Shown: positions 21,337-32,890 of the stretch, in pieces
How positions within the stretch are numbered: position 1 is the stretch's first letter
Layout: each line of letters starts with the position of its first letter
NCBI GenBank assembly: GCA_021432635.1
Contig: MU270059.1
Coordinates: 208,003-272,002, forward strand
DNA: 64,000 nt
Direction of reading: 5' to 3'
Source: Thozetella sp. PMI_491
Taxonomy: Eukaryota; Ascomycota; Sordariomycetes; Chaetosphaeriales; Chaetosphaeriaceae
Made by a program: the position numbers and the translations under genes
The notes under the pieces: generated by a model
Databases searched by the model: none
Told to the model about the DNA's origin: nothing
The model's input: the letters and a program-made list of their open reading frames with translations, nothing else

Positions 21337-23959
21337 CTAATGATTGGGATCGACCACAATAATATCCACATGGTGGTCGCCACACTCGGTACTTCCGGTA
21401 GCCAAGGGTTCACAAGCCGGCAGATCATGGTCGGTAGCTTCATCGAAAGCGAAAGATCCAGGATCTGTTTTCTTTTGAGGTGAACCATTACCGGGGCCGG
21501 CAATAGGACTCGGTAGCACGAGTGCTGTTGCCGACGATTCCATAGAGGCTCGGAATCTATGACTTTCCTGGTCACTTGCCGCCAGACTAGCTACTACGCT
21601 GCTGGCAGTCTGCTCTAGATTCCCGGAGAGATGGGTGGAGGCTGATTGGTTTGGTGATATTTCTGCTTTAACTCCAGCAGTCGCAGAGTCTGTCGGACCT
21701 AATATTACTTGAGGGTGTCTGGGATTTTTCACGTCGAAAGGGGGGAGGCTCTGGTCTGGCTTTGTTAGAGGTACAGCTTTATCACCCCTTGACCAGGTTC
21801 CATGACCCAAGCCTTCGTAGACTAGGCGCTGAAGTTGCAAGGTATCGTTGGCACGCCATTCGAGTTGCTGATACTGCTTGGTAGCCCATCGCTTCCAGAT
21901 GCATCCCATCAAAGGCTCAAGACTGTAAGAAAGCAAGATGATAAACCCCCCAAGGCCGAATGTGATGCCGATACCGAGGACGCTAAAGGATGTGTATTCG
22001 GCACTCATAATTCTCTAGGAAGAATTAACCTTGATATGCAACAAGAGCTAACTGCTATGCGTTTTTTTCGCAAATAAGGAAATTAAAAGGAAAGAAAAGA
22101 GGAGAGAAGCCGTACCTGATTTCGACATATAGCGCGTTCGGCGTCAGTCGTCGGTGGTGCGATGTATCGTGCGGTGTGTGGATCCGAGACGCCATTTATG
22201 AGAGTGGCTACTGACGCCTGCATAGATGCCAGTGCTGTAGCAAACCAATATTGGACATCGAGCTGCCATTGATTCGCCGGAAGAGCACCCTGGACGCCCT
22301 GGAAGCTGACACTAAACCGAGAACTGAGTGACTGGCCCCCCATGGCCTTCAAAACATCCGACATGGTTGATATAGTACCGAGCATAAGGCCAAGAATCCA
22401 CTGGCTCCTGTCGACAGATTCCTCATCTGGAAACACTGCGGAGGCTGAAGCAAGCTCGTCTGATACGTCAAAAAACGATTGGAGTGGTGTGCATCCGGTA
22501 GCTTTAGGGAGATTCGAATTGCAAACCTGCAATTGAAGCGCACAGGCGAGGGGCGAGGCGACTGAAGCCTGGCGGTAGAACGTGTCCACAGCGATCGACA
22601 TTCCCGGATCTTGCGGCTGACCGTTGCCTTCCTCGCCGTCAAAATGGAGGTTAGCTGGCATGCCAATTGTTGCATTATACCATGGGTCGGTGATGGGTTC
22701 CAGGTATCTGATGCCGCCTGCCGATAGGAATGCTATCATGACGTCTGCGTCTTCCCTCTGGAGCTCCGGGATCGGGAAAAATTCAGAAGAGCGAATCAAG
22801 GAACCGTTTCGAGCCATGGCGTCGTGGACACTTCAGTTCAACAGTTAGCGAGCTATCACAGCCTCTGCACTGCTTGGCCACGCACCCAAGTTGGTAACTA
22901 GGGTAGGCAGTCGAAAACCCCGTTATATTATACTCGTATTCCCGGTCGTTGGAGTACATGTAAGTGTAATTTCTAGGCCCGGTTATTTGAGTTGGGGAAC
23001 CGTAGAAATATGTGGTATAACTCCTGTCATTCGAAATGTTGATTTGAGCAGTGTAGCCATCTGTAACAAGCGGTGCGCAGTGGGCAACAGTCCTCAACTT
23101 GATGCGCTCATTGGCGGGCGCATTAATGCCAAAATGCTCATGGCTATCGAGATAGCCTGTGTCGAGGAGAATATTCTCATTTTTTAGCTTGCAGATTTCT
23201 GGATGGAACGGGCAGCTGGCATTGGTGATGACATTTATGGGCAGACGTGTTTGCGGGAATGTCGCGCATTCGAGCAACTTGGCATTGTCGGTGCCGTTGA
23301 GTTGATAGCATTGCTGCGCGTAATTGGCAGCGTTGTCTATTTGCGAGGCTAGATACCCGGTGTAGTAGGTTGCGATATTAGCGGCAGTGTCGTTCGCAAG
23401 GTCCATGAGAAATACACCGCAGCGCGTCCCTGTCAAGAGGACTTCGTTGCCTGTCATGGTGGAGATACGAGAGGAGAAGCCGCCGGCGAGTGTGAACCCC
23501 ACGAAACAAAAGACCGATGCTAGAAGAGGTAAGCAGAGCCGTTGATACGGCCTTTTTGCAACGTTGCGCCAGGCGAAGAGAAGCTCCAGCAAAACCCAAC
23601 CCCCAGATTCCGGGTTCGCAGAATTTCGAAGGACAGCCTGGCGCTGATGGTAGAGGCCATCGGCCGCTTTCTCCGTAGAGTAGAGCTGGTGGATAGAGAA
23701 GCAAGCGATCCTCCACTGTTTCATGCCTGTATGAGCAGGGAGCGCAAGGGTGACGAGGCCGCGCATGAAAGGGGGCACAAATTGAAGTGTTACTCACTAA
23801 GCGCACCCCTACGTAGCTAACGAAGAAGGCAATGAATGCGATAATAAGATTTCCATTCTCGCGGGATACCGTGAGAGTGGATCCAAGGACAGGTCCACGG
23901 GACCAGTTCGTCCACGTCCCGAGATGTACCTGAAACTGATTAGATCCAACAGTCGTCAT
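21337..23959 (-). CDS. Large fungal membrane protein of unknown function
   Basis: Four exons (23959-23798, 23715-22886, 22830-22116, 22014-21337) give about 794 aa with closing phases. The N-terminus has a short cytosolic or lumenal part, a hydrophobic helix (IIAFIAFFVSYVGVRLW), an RQAVLRNS segment and a second helix (LPLLASVFCFVGFTLAGGFSS). A large ectodomain with many sequons and paired Cys follows, containing DPWYNATIG and FFPIPELQREDADV. A final membrane helix (SFSVLGIGITFGLGGFIILL) leads to a polar cytoplasmic tail. This layout matches a widespread uncharacterised family of Pezizomycotina membrane proteins. The second intron boundary (55 bases, gtgcgt ... gaag) is the least certain. Confidence 0.8.
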
Positions 23960-25360
23960 AGTATGTGTTTTCTGAACAAGGAGAAGGGTGGCCGTCTAAG
24001 AACAGGACTGATACTGGAACTGGACGTGTTCAATAGTTCACCTCATGGCAGTATATAAAACTAGCCAAGCCTTTACATTTACGTTTATGTAAGCTTTTGG
24101 CTACAATGTCACAGAAGCCGCATTGGGGGCAAAAGTCCATCTCGATTCGCGCCTTAGTTTTGGAGGGCGGTCGCTGAGTAACATTATCAGTCTTGTACGG
24201 CCTAGGGAGCGCGCCGGCTGACTTGGTGCATGCCCGCATTCACCTGAGCTAGCTGAGGTAAGATAAAATGTCTAGTTACTAACATTGGATCATCGGTTAC
24301 CAAGCATAATGCTAGCAATCACGGCCAATCGATAGCTAACCGGTCGAAGTTGGTTGGATAGGCAGGGAGGGGCTGATTTAGGCATCATTCAGCTACCCTT
24401 CGGATAAATCAGCTTCTCAGGGAACGCTGGGGGCTGGGAATGGTAGCGGGCTCATATAATAATGCTACGCTGACGGGCAATAGGCGCCGTATCTTGGATC
24501 CAATTAGGGTAATTTGCATATTTTAGACTGGACAGGCGTGACCGTTCCAAGCCAACTATAGGCTGCAGATGCCTTCCAAGACCTGCAAGTGGCTATATTT
24601 CCATCTATGGCCACATCGTAACACATGCCATGACCCAGAACCTACTCATAGAACGATGTTAGTAGTCCAATTACAGACTTGCGAAGCGGCTAACATATCC
24701 AGGCACGGGCTCTTGTTTGGCCAGGCTGATGCTTGACAGGAGGGCCGCACGAGCTGTGGGTCGGGGCTTTAGAGGGAGATTGTGCGAGACTCTCGATCCA
24801 GGAGTTCTTAGGCGAGCGACTCAGCCACCTGCGGCAGACTGTGAATGTTTCCTAGGTCACAAATGGTGGATCTAGGCTTCAATTTTCGGAAGGCCCAACA
24901 GCGACACAGGGCAACTGCAGATGAAATGTTCGCGTCCGGTGTTGGCGGTTTCGATTTCTGATTCTCCCATTTTGCCCTACATAGCCACATGATCCACCAT
25001 TTTCTCCAATTCAGAAGCATCCTGTCGGGATATCCATCTTTAAGATTCTCCCGGGTTCGTCGCTCACAAAGTTCGCAGCTGTGGTGGTGGTAAGCAACAG
25101 CGACTACAAGGCTTCAAGATTGGGCTAGTGCCGGGGTACAGGGAGTCACCCAAGGAGGCAGACTTGGATAGAAAGGATTCATAATGAAGCACAGTAGCGG
25201 GCGCTTTCACGCCATTAGATGCACACCTTTCGCAAAAGACTAACTTCCAACTTGTTATAGCTACTGAGTTTCCTCTATCTCAATAGAGATAGTTACAGTG
25301 TAAAGATGCAACGGCATTGAGCGATTCTACCGGCATGGCCATCAACCTCGAATAGCTTTC
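23960..25360. other. Intergenic stretch, no gene seen
   Basis: About 1.4 kb. Short ORFs at 24030-24239 and 24808-25020 on the minus strand have no family resemblance. It includes the promoter of the membrane-protein gene. Confidence 0.55.
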
Positions 25361-25870
25361 TTAGCCCATCCTATTGAAAGCAGCGAGATAGTCATTCTTG
25401 CCAATGGGAACTCCTCTGGAGCGAAGAATTGCGTACGCCATGTCGAGGTGGAAGAAGAAGTTGGGTACTTGAAACGACAGCGTGACGGCTAGAAGCGAAG
25501 CGTCGGCGGTGCCTCCGGCTTCGGTCGGCAACGCGATAAGCTTCTCGTCAGCTCCCTCGATCTCTTTGGGATCAACAGACTCGAGCATATTCAGAGTCTT
25601 TTCCACCCGCGCGATGAGATCCGGCATGGTCGTCTCCTTATCCTCCCAGGAGCCATAATCCTTGCCAGTGAGTCGTGTCAGGCTTTTCTTGGACGTGTTA
25701 GACGCGGCTTGAACTTGGAAAGTAAGCGTTCGCATGTCCTCATATAGCCTGGCGTCTGGGAGCGACTCGGCGCCGGCCTCTTTCGAGGCGGTCTGGAGGA
25801 TATGCAGAAGGGTTTTCATGCCACTGATATAGATGGCGACACTGGCGTCATACATAGTAATTGGCGCCAT
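25361..25870 (-). CDS. DUF1993 family protein
   Basis: A single-exon gene of 169 aa, the usual length for DUF1993 proteins, which occur in fungi and proteobacteria and are predicted helical bundles related to the DinB fold. Recognisable features are the N-terminal SVAIYISGMKTLLHIL helix (family pattern S-PVF-RGL--L--IL), the DMRTLTFQVQAASNTSKK segment and the C-terminal PNFFFHLDMAYAILRSRGVP with GKNDYL. Biochemical function is unknown. No signal peptide, so probably cytosolic. Start is the ATG at 25870. Confidence 0.88.
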   Translation of the reverse strand: MAPITMYDASVAIYISGMKTLLHILQTASKEAGAESLPDARLYEDMRTLTFQVQAASNTSKKSLTRLTGKDYGSWEDKETTMPDLIARVEKTLNMLESVDPKEIEGADEKLIALPTEAGGTADASLLAVTLSFQVPNFFFHLDMAYAILRSRGVPIGKNDYLAAFNRMG

Positions 25871-26753
25871 GGTTGTGTGCGATCTACACGTGCTTTTGAG
25901 GTGGTTTAAAGAATATGGTAACGTAAGGGGACGAGTAATTGGATCTCCAAGGCACAGTGCTATGAAAGCAAGCTGCCGCAGATGTTAGTGGAATGCGCTT
26001 AGTGGTAGGAGAAGCGGCTATGCTCTTATACTCGCTATCTAGACCTGTGAGGTCGGCGTGATGGTAACGCTGTAGACTAGCGGCACGGCTGATTAATCCA
26101 AATATGGAAGGCGCCCAGCCCTCGGCCCCGACCATAGAAGTCGGATAACGAAGCAATCCCGACTATCTCCGTGCGTCCAGCCAAAGCCATCCGGGGTAAG
26201 AGGAGCTAACAGTTAAAAGACGGCCATGTATGTAGAGCATCAAGGTTAAGCAGGAGCTTTTGTCCAAGCTATAGCCCTGGCGGTAGGCTGAACTTCTAAA
26301 TCGGGAATAACTATTAGCAGGAGAAGTAGAGTAGCCCAATATGTGTACCCCGGAACACTGCTATGACGAGCCCATGAGTTACTTTAAGATTCGTCTAATT
26401 ATCCGTCTAACTTAGCTTATAGCCTGAAATAACTGCTAGAGTCTACGTGTGATTTCCTTGGGCATCTCGGGGTTATTCGTAAAGCGATACGGATCATCTT
26501 CCTGGTAGCTTGGGTGCAACAGAGATTGGTTAGGTAGCGCTTGTCACCACGTCTTCATCGAGTCCTTGTGAAGTAGATGGGCAAGCCCTAGTCATCTCAT
26601 TCGACAGTTCTCAACCGACATCTTGGACATTTCGTGGAAGCCGTACTACGGCGTGCATGGATATCTATCTCAAATCCAGTGTGCAGGGCCAATAACCCTT
26701 CCGGGTCGTAAAGGGGTACGCTCGGCCAACTCGTCCTCAACGACGCTGCGTTG
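25871..26753. other. Intergenic stretch, no gene seen
   Basis: About 0.9 kb between two minus-strand genes. Nothing beyond probable promoter and 3' untranslated sequence was found. Confidence 0.55.
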
Positions 26754-27705
26754 TTACATCTTATGCTTCCATATCCAGTTCCCAGAGTACAGAGCCAATC
26801 CCACGATAGAGAATATACCTAGCCACACTTGGAAGACCTTGAGAAGCACTTTTGTAGCATATTCGTCCGCTGCCTTGGCGTCGTTTGCGCGAGGAAATGG
26901 CTCGTTGGGGACGGGTACACCCAAAAACTTACACAGAGGCCCCCAACCGTCACTAAGATCCATCTCTAGTAACTGTTCTTTAGGTACTATCGATCGGACC
27001 TTATCGTGATGCGCTTGTAGGATATCTATCAAGATGAAGATCTGTCAGCTAAGCTCCGCGACGCCGTGGTCTATGCCGACACCTACGAGGACCGCCTCGC
27101 TTGATAAGCTCCACTGGGCTGGCAGTCTTTTCCGTCAAGCCCGCGAGCTTCAGAGTTGACCGGCTGTATTCACTTGCAAATTTTGGTAGGTATCTCCATC
27201 CCGGGATGGGTGCCATCGCAATTCCCAGCCACCACGGCGTAGTACGGCTGGTGAGGGTTGCCACGCTATTCCACCACTTCTCGGGGTCACGGCGAACTAG
27301 TACGACCTTTGCGTCAGGATATACCTCCATCATCTCGGCCATAAAGTCTGCTGGGGGCAGATCTGCAGTCCCGACAAAACCAGCGGTAGCCTCTTGGACC
27401 AGTTTCAAGGTCAGCTCTTTGTCCCCGGCGTTCCTCGCTTCGTACGCTTTGATCCACGTGCTGCAGTAGTCTAGGGCAATATCAGAATATGAAGTGATAT
27501 GGCTCCGAACAAACGTATAGCAGAAAAGAAGTTCGAGCTTACCATCATTCCGCGCCAGAATCTGCGTCCCACCGTGAAGAATAGGGCCTTGGAGAAGAAT
27601 ATCTAACGCCATTGACATGGAAACGGTGCCCGTTCTCGAATAGCCCGCCGAGATGACCTGGACCTTTCGGGAGAGATCCGTGGGAGTAGAAGCGACACCA
27701 CCCAT
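26754..27705 (-). CDS. P-loop sulfotransferase-like protein with C-terminal membrane anchor
   Basis: Three exons (27705-27543, 27470-27087, 27025-26754) give 272 aa from the ATG at 27705. An in-frame ATG 51 bases upstream would add a hydrophobic N-terminus, but homologues of this type begin near the chosen Met. Features: SAGYSRTGTVSMSMALDILL (P-loop-like PAPS-binding region), DLPPADFMAEMMEVYPDAKVV, RRDPEKWWNS (the conserved Arg-Asp-Pro-x-x-Trp region) and DGWGPLCKFLGVPVP followed by PFPRANDA. This is the Sulfotransfer_4 family that is expanded in fungi. The C-terminus adds a membrane helix (FQVWLGIFSIVGLALYSG). Substrates are unknown. The 61-base second intron (gtaggt ... atag) removes an out-of-frame stretch. 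Confidence 0.85.
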
Positions 27706-29511
27706 GACCAAGACCAGAATATCAGTAGTTGTACGTAATACTAAAATGGCCGACAATCGAGGATGTTACGGCATGCCGATCGTCGACAGATTTGAAAGTT
27801 GAAATAAAAGCTATCAGCAGAAAAAGGCGGTAAGCAAAGCATGACGTAGGCATTGGGGCGTTTCGTGGGATCGCAACCCCTGGCGATCCGCTTTATTGGG
27901 GCGGCAGCTAAGGCTCACGCCGACAGCTCTCGAAACTACCTGGGGGGCATAAACTAACGATAGTTACATCTTACGAACCGTGGCATTTAATCTGTTATTG
28001 TTTGCAAAGAGTATTTCTTCAAGTTTCAGCGCTTAATTTGGGTATGATGTTTCGCAACAGGACTTCGTATTTTCACATGCAACTACATGCTTCCTTAGCA
28101 CTAATGGAAAGCTCGCCAGGGCATAGTCGACCGCCTTTTAAGAACTAAAACCGATAGAGCCTTTTTCAGTACTACACATCTCATCAAAAAATTCTCTCTC
28201 CTTGTAAAGCTAGCTAATCGTAGTCACTACATCCGGTTGTTAACAGTCGTTGGTATTGAACTATTTGGTCATCTCACTTAACTCGCTAGTTGCTTGCTTT
28301 GGCTACCCACGGAACGTGCAGCTCAGACCCTCCCGATGTTTGTGAAATGATAAAATATCTAGTACACGGGTACTGCAGAATTGGGTAGTTGCTTCAATTA
28401 TCGAATCAGTTCAGCTGGCCTAGAGCGTTCAGTTTGGATACCTACCTTACCCATAGTCGCTTCCTGTTCCTAGAGAGGGATTAGTGCCGGCACTTGCAGC
28501 CGTGTTGGTGCCTTACTCCTGCGTACTCCCATATAGACAGCCCCGCGGCCGATCGAGTAGAAATTAAGAAGGCTAAAAGCAATCCGCCAGTCCTATGGTA
28601 GACTCAGTTCGACTCAGGTCTAGATTTGTTGCTTCGTGGAACACCTATGTCACCGGGCTTGCGGGCACCTTCCACTGTCCGCGAGAGCAATTGGCGGGTC
28701 TGACGTGTGGCTCGGTCGGATCTTGAAACGGCCCCGAGATGCACATGCCTGCCGACTAGAACAGCATTGCCCCTCGCATCGCTGACCTCTGCGCCGGGTT
28801 AACGCCGGGTGCAAAACCCCCCGCACCTTAGCTCATCACCTGGTCCCTAGCTTGAGAATGGCAGCCAATGACGGTGCCGCGAATACTGGGAAGAGCAGGG
28901 AATACCCCGAACGGCAGTGCAACAGTGGTCCGCTCCCCCTACCTTTCGTTTGAATAGGACGTGGGGTCGTGATGTTTCAAAAACAATACCATCTCCCCGG
29001 AGGCTTTGGGAACACTCTGTCATGAGGGCTTAGCTACGCACAGCACTCATCGGAGACGCAAGACTAGGCTGACTCGACGGCGACAAGGAAGAGCCTTGTA
29101 GTACAAGCTATACTTCGCCAAGAGGTAGGATGTTGAGCGCCTGAAAGCCTATGTAGTATCGGCCAGATGCACAGTGACTTCAGCGCTGGGTTGCCACCGT
29201 AATCGTATTCGTCAAATAGGCCAACAAAATTCGTTATTTGGCACACGCAACTGAGGAGATGATACTGGGGTCAAAGCCTATCGCCCCCGGGAAATCATAG
29301 TAGTTTATGCAAGTCTTGTCCATGGCAGCGTTCCGAAACCTGGACTTGTGCAAGCTCGTGGGTGGTATAAATACTGGAGAAGGCAGGATAGGCGTTCTCT
29401 TGAAGACTCAATCAAACTAATGACCCTTCTACACACTTCAAAGAACCTCCATCCTCCAGCACAGGTCTGCGAGGCACCAGATAAACCTGCAACCGGATTT
29501 TGCACGACACC
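27706..29511. other. Long intergenic stretch between divergent genes
   Basis: About 1.8 kb between the divergent sulfotransferase-like gene and P450. No supported gene on either strand. It must contain both promoters. I found no repeat or RNA gene by eye. Confidence 0.55.
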
Positions 29512-31188
29512 ATGCCGACTCTACCAACATGGAATCTTCCCCCCATTCTCCCCAAGGGGCTGCCTCTGAGCCTAGTTGGGGTAGTGGCTACAATATTCCT
29601 TGGGATTATCTACTCGGTCATTGCGAAGGAACGTCCGCTCACGGGCTTCCCCATGTATAAGAAGGATGGAAAAGGCCCCAAGAGCAGCTACTTGTGGCAT
29701 GGCCGTAAGGATTTCCTCCAAGCAGCGCGCAATGTAGGTCAAGCCTTAGAAGACGCAACCATCCGCAGTAGGGGACGCTTGTGGCTTACCCATTTCCCAG
29801 TTTGCGGGTCCCTTTCAAGTGATGACAGGAACAGGTCCAAAGATCGTTCTGCCAAACCGATACGCCAACGAGCTACGCAGCCACGCATCCCTCAACTTCA
29901 ACAAGGCATTTTCCAAAGACTTCTTTGTCAACTATCCTGGCTTTGAGCCGTTTCGCCAAGGCCTAGAGGACGACTCATTCATCCAAGAGGTTGTCCGAAT
30001 GAAGTTGACGCAGTTCTTGAACCTGGTGACAGACGACCTAGTGGAAGAAACAACCGCCTCGGTGGCTGACATCTATGGCGAAAACCCAGAATGGAGCGCA
30101 ATCGGCCTGCGAGACTCCATCCTGGACTTGGTAGCACGCCTCTCGTCTCGAGTGTTCCTGGGAAGAGACCTGTGCCGTAACAAGCGGTGGCTCGAGATTG
30201 CCAAGTCCTACACCACAGATGCATTCATATTTTCCTTCATCCTGCGCATGGTGCCCACCGTCCTTCGCCCAATCGCATATTGGTTCATCCCGCACAGTGC
30301 TCGGCTCCGGAAAGCCCTCCGGGATGCTCGCAAACTGATCGAGCCAGAGGTTGCAGACAGGAAGGCCGCGGTAGACAAGGCCTTAGCTGCGGGTCAGAAA
30401 CCGCCAAAGAAGGCAGACACAATCGGATGGATGCATGAAGTCGCCATGAGTAGAGGGAGACGGGTAGACTACGTCGCTGCCCAGTTATCCCTAACGATGG
30501 CGGCGATTCACACCACCTCTGAAGCCACTTCACAGGCACTGCTCGACATATGCGAATTCCCTGAGATCGTCCAGCCGCTACGTGAGGAGATAATCCAGGT
30601 TATTGGCGAGCACGGCTGGGCCAAGACGTCACTGTACAAGCTCAAGCTGATGGATAGCTTCTTGAAGGAATCCCAGAGATATACGCCCCTAGGAATGGGT
30701 AAGTCGGCATCCAGGCTCCTCTACTCTCCATGAGACTTACACATACCTCAGCCAGCATGAACCGATGGGTTGAGAAGGAAGTTACTCTGTCTGACGGAAC
30801 CGTCCTGCCAAAAGATAGCCGCATCATGGTGACAACCAACTTCATGGATCCCGCCATCTACTCCGAGCCTGAGAAGTTCGACGTGGCTCGCTTCATGCGC
30901 ATGAGAGCTCAACCTGGCCAGGAGAATGCCTGGCAGTATGTGACTACCAACCCAGAGCACCTACTCTTTGGTCATGGCCAGCACGCTTGCCCTGGCCGGT
31001 TCTTTGCTTCCAATGAGATTAAGATTGCGCTTTGCCATCTCTTGCTGAAGTATGACTGGCGTTTCGTGCCCGGGACCGGCCGGCCCACACCTCAAACGTT
31101 CGAAGTTGGGATCGGGACAAACGCGACCGCGAAGATTGAACGTAGGAGGAGGAAGGAGGAAATCAATCTCGACCTGCCGCTTGAGTAA
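29512..31188 (+). CDS. Cytochrome P450 monooxygenase
   Basis: Three exons (29512-29733, 29801-30698, 30752-31188) give 518 aa. An N-terminal membrane anchor (LSLVGVVATIFLGIIYSVIA) places it in the ER. Landmarks: the I-helix SLTMAAIHTTSEATSQ (oxygen-binding A-A-x-x-T-T), the K-helix KESQR (ExxR), the PEKFDVARF region, and the heme loop LLFGHGQHACPGRFFASNE with the axial Cys. The sequence around the heme is typical of the large fungal P450 group that includes ent-kaurene oxidase-like and indole-diterpene enzymes. Those usually act in secondary metabolism, but no terpene or polyketide core gene is in the window. The first intron (67 bases) is slightly uncertain because the joined sequence is a few residues short of relatives there. 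Confidence 0.9.
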
Positions 31189-31462
31189 GGAAACGTGTGA
31201 CCGATCATCACGTGTCCATATTTGCTTTAACTGTGAATATTATTCGAATTGTAACATGCAATTATTATTAAATGACCTAGGCATCCCTGCATAAGGTCTT
31301 GATCTCTAATCTCCGCAAAGTGCGAGTCCATTTGTTATCCTTGCAGGGGCAAGTTGAACTATTTGACAAGACTTGCACTGTAATATGATAAGCAATGTAT
31401 TCCGGATGCCATCTGAAGCAAAGAAAAAGAAGCGCGGCACCTCTCTTGATGCGTGAGTTCTC

Positions 31463-32890
31463 TCACGTATCTCCAACATTGAGGACACAACGCGCCCCGT
31501 CGTTCGAGCCCGATGCAGGCCCGTGTGTGACCAACTTCGGATCGGATCCATTGATTGGGAACATCCATATCTGGCCACTTGGGTTGTCCGAAGCGTAAAT
31601 AACACCCGTGTTGATTCCGTACGCCGCGCCCCAGCCCCCGCTCGGCGTGCCTGTGTACTGCTTCACGGCCGTCCATACGTAAGTATCCATGTTGAATCGT
31701 ATAAGCGTCGACGTGTATCCCTTGGTGGGGCCATTGGTTGCGACGGCATACAAGAATCGTCCCCCCAAGGGCATATATACCCAATCAGCTATGGTGTAGC
31801 CCTTGGGATCAGCGGTGCCGTTCGTAACTATTTCAGTGTATGTTGCGCTTCCGGGCCGAAGATCAATTTTCCACCACTGGCTGCCCCCCGCTGAGAGCCA
31901 GTAATAGCCATCCGTGTCGACATCACCGACGTTTCCACCAACGGCGCCGAGATCCTGAATCACTGTGGTCGTGCCAGAGGCAGCGATGCGCACGAGATTA
32001 TATTTCCCTGCTGCGGCACTCTGGCAGCCGTAGATGAAGTTGTCAAGCACGTTGTAGCCGACAGCGTTAGTTTCGCCACCCAGCCCTGTTGGTATCTTTG
32101 TTGTCGTTCCGTTACTGAGGTCCACCCGGTACATAACTGAATGTTGAACGAGGTAGCCGAAGCGGTCACACGTGAGCGTAGGCTGGGCAGCTGCTGTTGA
32201 GGACGTGGTCGAAGTCGAAGTTTGAGTACAGGTGGTGGATGTAGAAGGGTCGGTAGAAGTGGTAGTGGGGGCGGCGAGAGTAGTGGATGTAGAAGGGTCG
32301 GTAGAAGTGGTAGTGGGGGCGGCGAGAGTAGTGGATGTAGAAGGGTCGGTAGAAGTGGTAGTGGTGGTGGCGAGAGTAGTGGATGTAGGAGGGGTGGTAG
32401 AAGTGGTAGTGGTGGTGGCGAGAGTAGTGGATGTTTCCTGTAGCGTTGACGACGGCGACTCAGTAGAAGTCACGGTAATGCAGCTGCCCAACGGCGTGAT
32501 TGTGACCGTAGTCGTAGCTGGGTATGACGCCGGCGTCCACCAGTAAGTGTTGATGATGTTGCAGTCGCACCCGTCGTCCCACTCGGGTTTAGTGAACGTT
32601 GTTGGGGTTGGACAAGGGTAGGTAGTTGTCGTCACGTCAATGGCCGTGATATTGTATATTCCCGGGCCGGGGGCATCAACAATATCGCACAAACATCCGA
32701 TCCCCAGCTCGGCGGGGCAGTCTAGTCCAAGCGTATAGACACCAGATTCTTTTACCGCTGTAGTACTGTGTGTGAAGTAAGGCACCTCGTCGGTAACCAT
32801 CGGGGCTTCTCCCAGCTCGATCATAGACCCTCCTAGCACAGGGGCAAGCAACATCCCTATCCCCGGAATTAGCCGTAAAAGACGAGCCAT
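31463..32890 (-). CDS. Secreted DUF6923 protein with Thr-rich repeat linker
   Basis: A single-exon gene of 475 aa starting at the ATG at 32890. The longer open frame upstream is rejected because a signal-like N-terminus begins here (MARLLRLIPGIGMLLAPVLGG). Residues of about 40-150 carry Cys pairs (CLCDI, CDCNI). A Thr/Ser-rich linker includes four tandem 16-residue units. The C-terminal 250 residues match the DUF6923 fold, a predicted beta-propeller-like domain (CDRFGYLVQHSVMYRVDLS, VGYNVLDNFIYGCQ, DVDTDGYYW). It is probably an extracellular or wall-associated protein of unknown activity. It converges with the P450. Confidence 0.85.
   Translation of the reverse strand: MARLLRLIPGIGMLLAPVLGGSMIELGEAPMVTDEVPYFTHSTTAVKESGVYTLGLDCPAELGIGCLCDIVDAPGPGIYNITAIDVTTTTYPCPTPTTFTKPEWDDGCDCNIINTYWWTPASYPATTTVTITPLGSCITVTSTESPSSTLQETSTTLATTTTTSTTPPTSTTLATTTTTSTDPSTSTTLAAPTTTSTDPSTSTTLAAPTTTSTDPSTSTTCTQTSTSTTSSTAAAQPTLTCDRFGYLVQHSVMYRVDLSNGTTTKIPTGLGGETNAVGYNVLDNFIYGCQSAAAGKYNLVRIAASGTTTVIQDLGAVGGNVGDVDTDGYYWLSAGGSQWWKIDLRPGSATYTEIVTNGTADPKGYTIADWVYMPLGGRFLYAVATNGPTKGYTSTLIRFNMDTYVWTAVKQYTGTPSGGWGAAYGINTGVIYASDNPSGQIWMFPINGSDPKLVTHGPASGSNDGARCVLNVGDT
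32235..32426. repeat. 48-base minisatellite inside a gene, four copies
   Basis: Four head-to-tail 48-base units at 32235-32282, 32283-32330, 32331-32378 and 32379-32426 encode, on the minus strand, the Thr-rich unit TSTTLAAPTTTSTDPS or variants with ATTTTTST. Units one and two are nearly identical. The outer copies have drifted, as expected for slippage or unequal exchange. The unit length is a multiple of three, so copy-number change keeps the frame. Confidence 0.9.

Noticed and set aside
32222-32546. Plus-strand Gly/Ser/Arg and Val-rich repeat ORFs
   Set aside because: Shadows of the 48-base minisatellite that encodes the Thr-rich linker on the minus strand.
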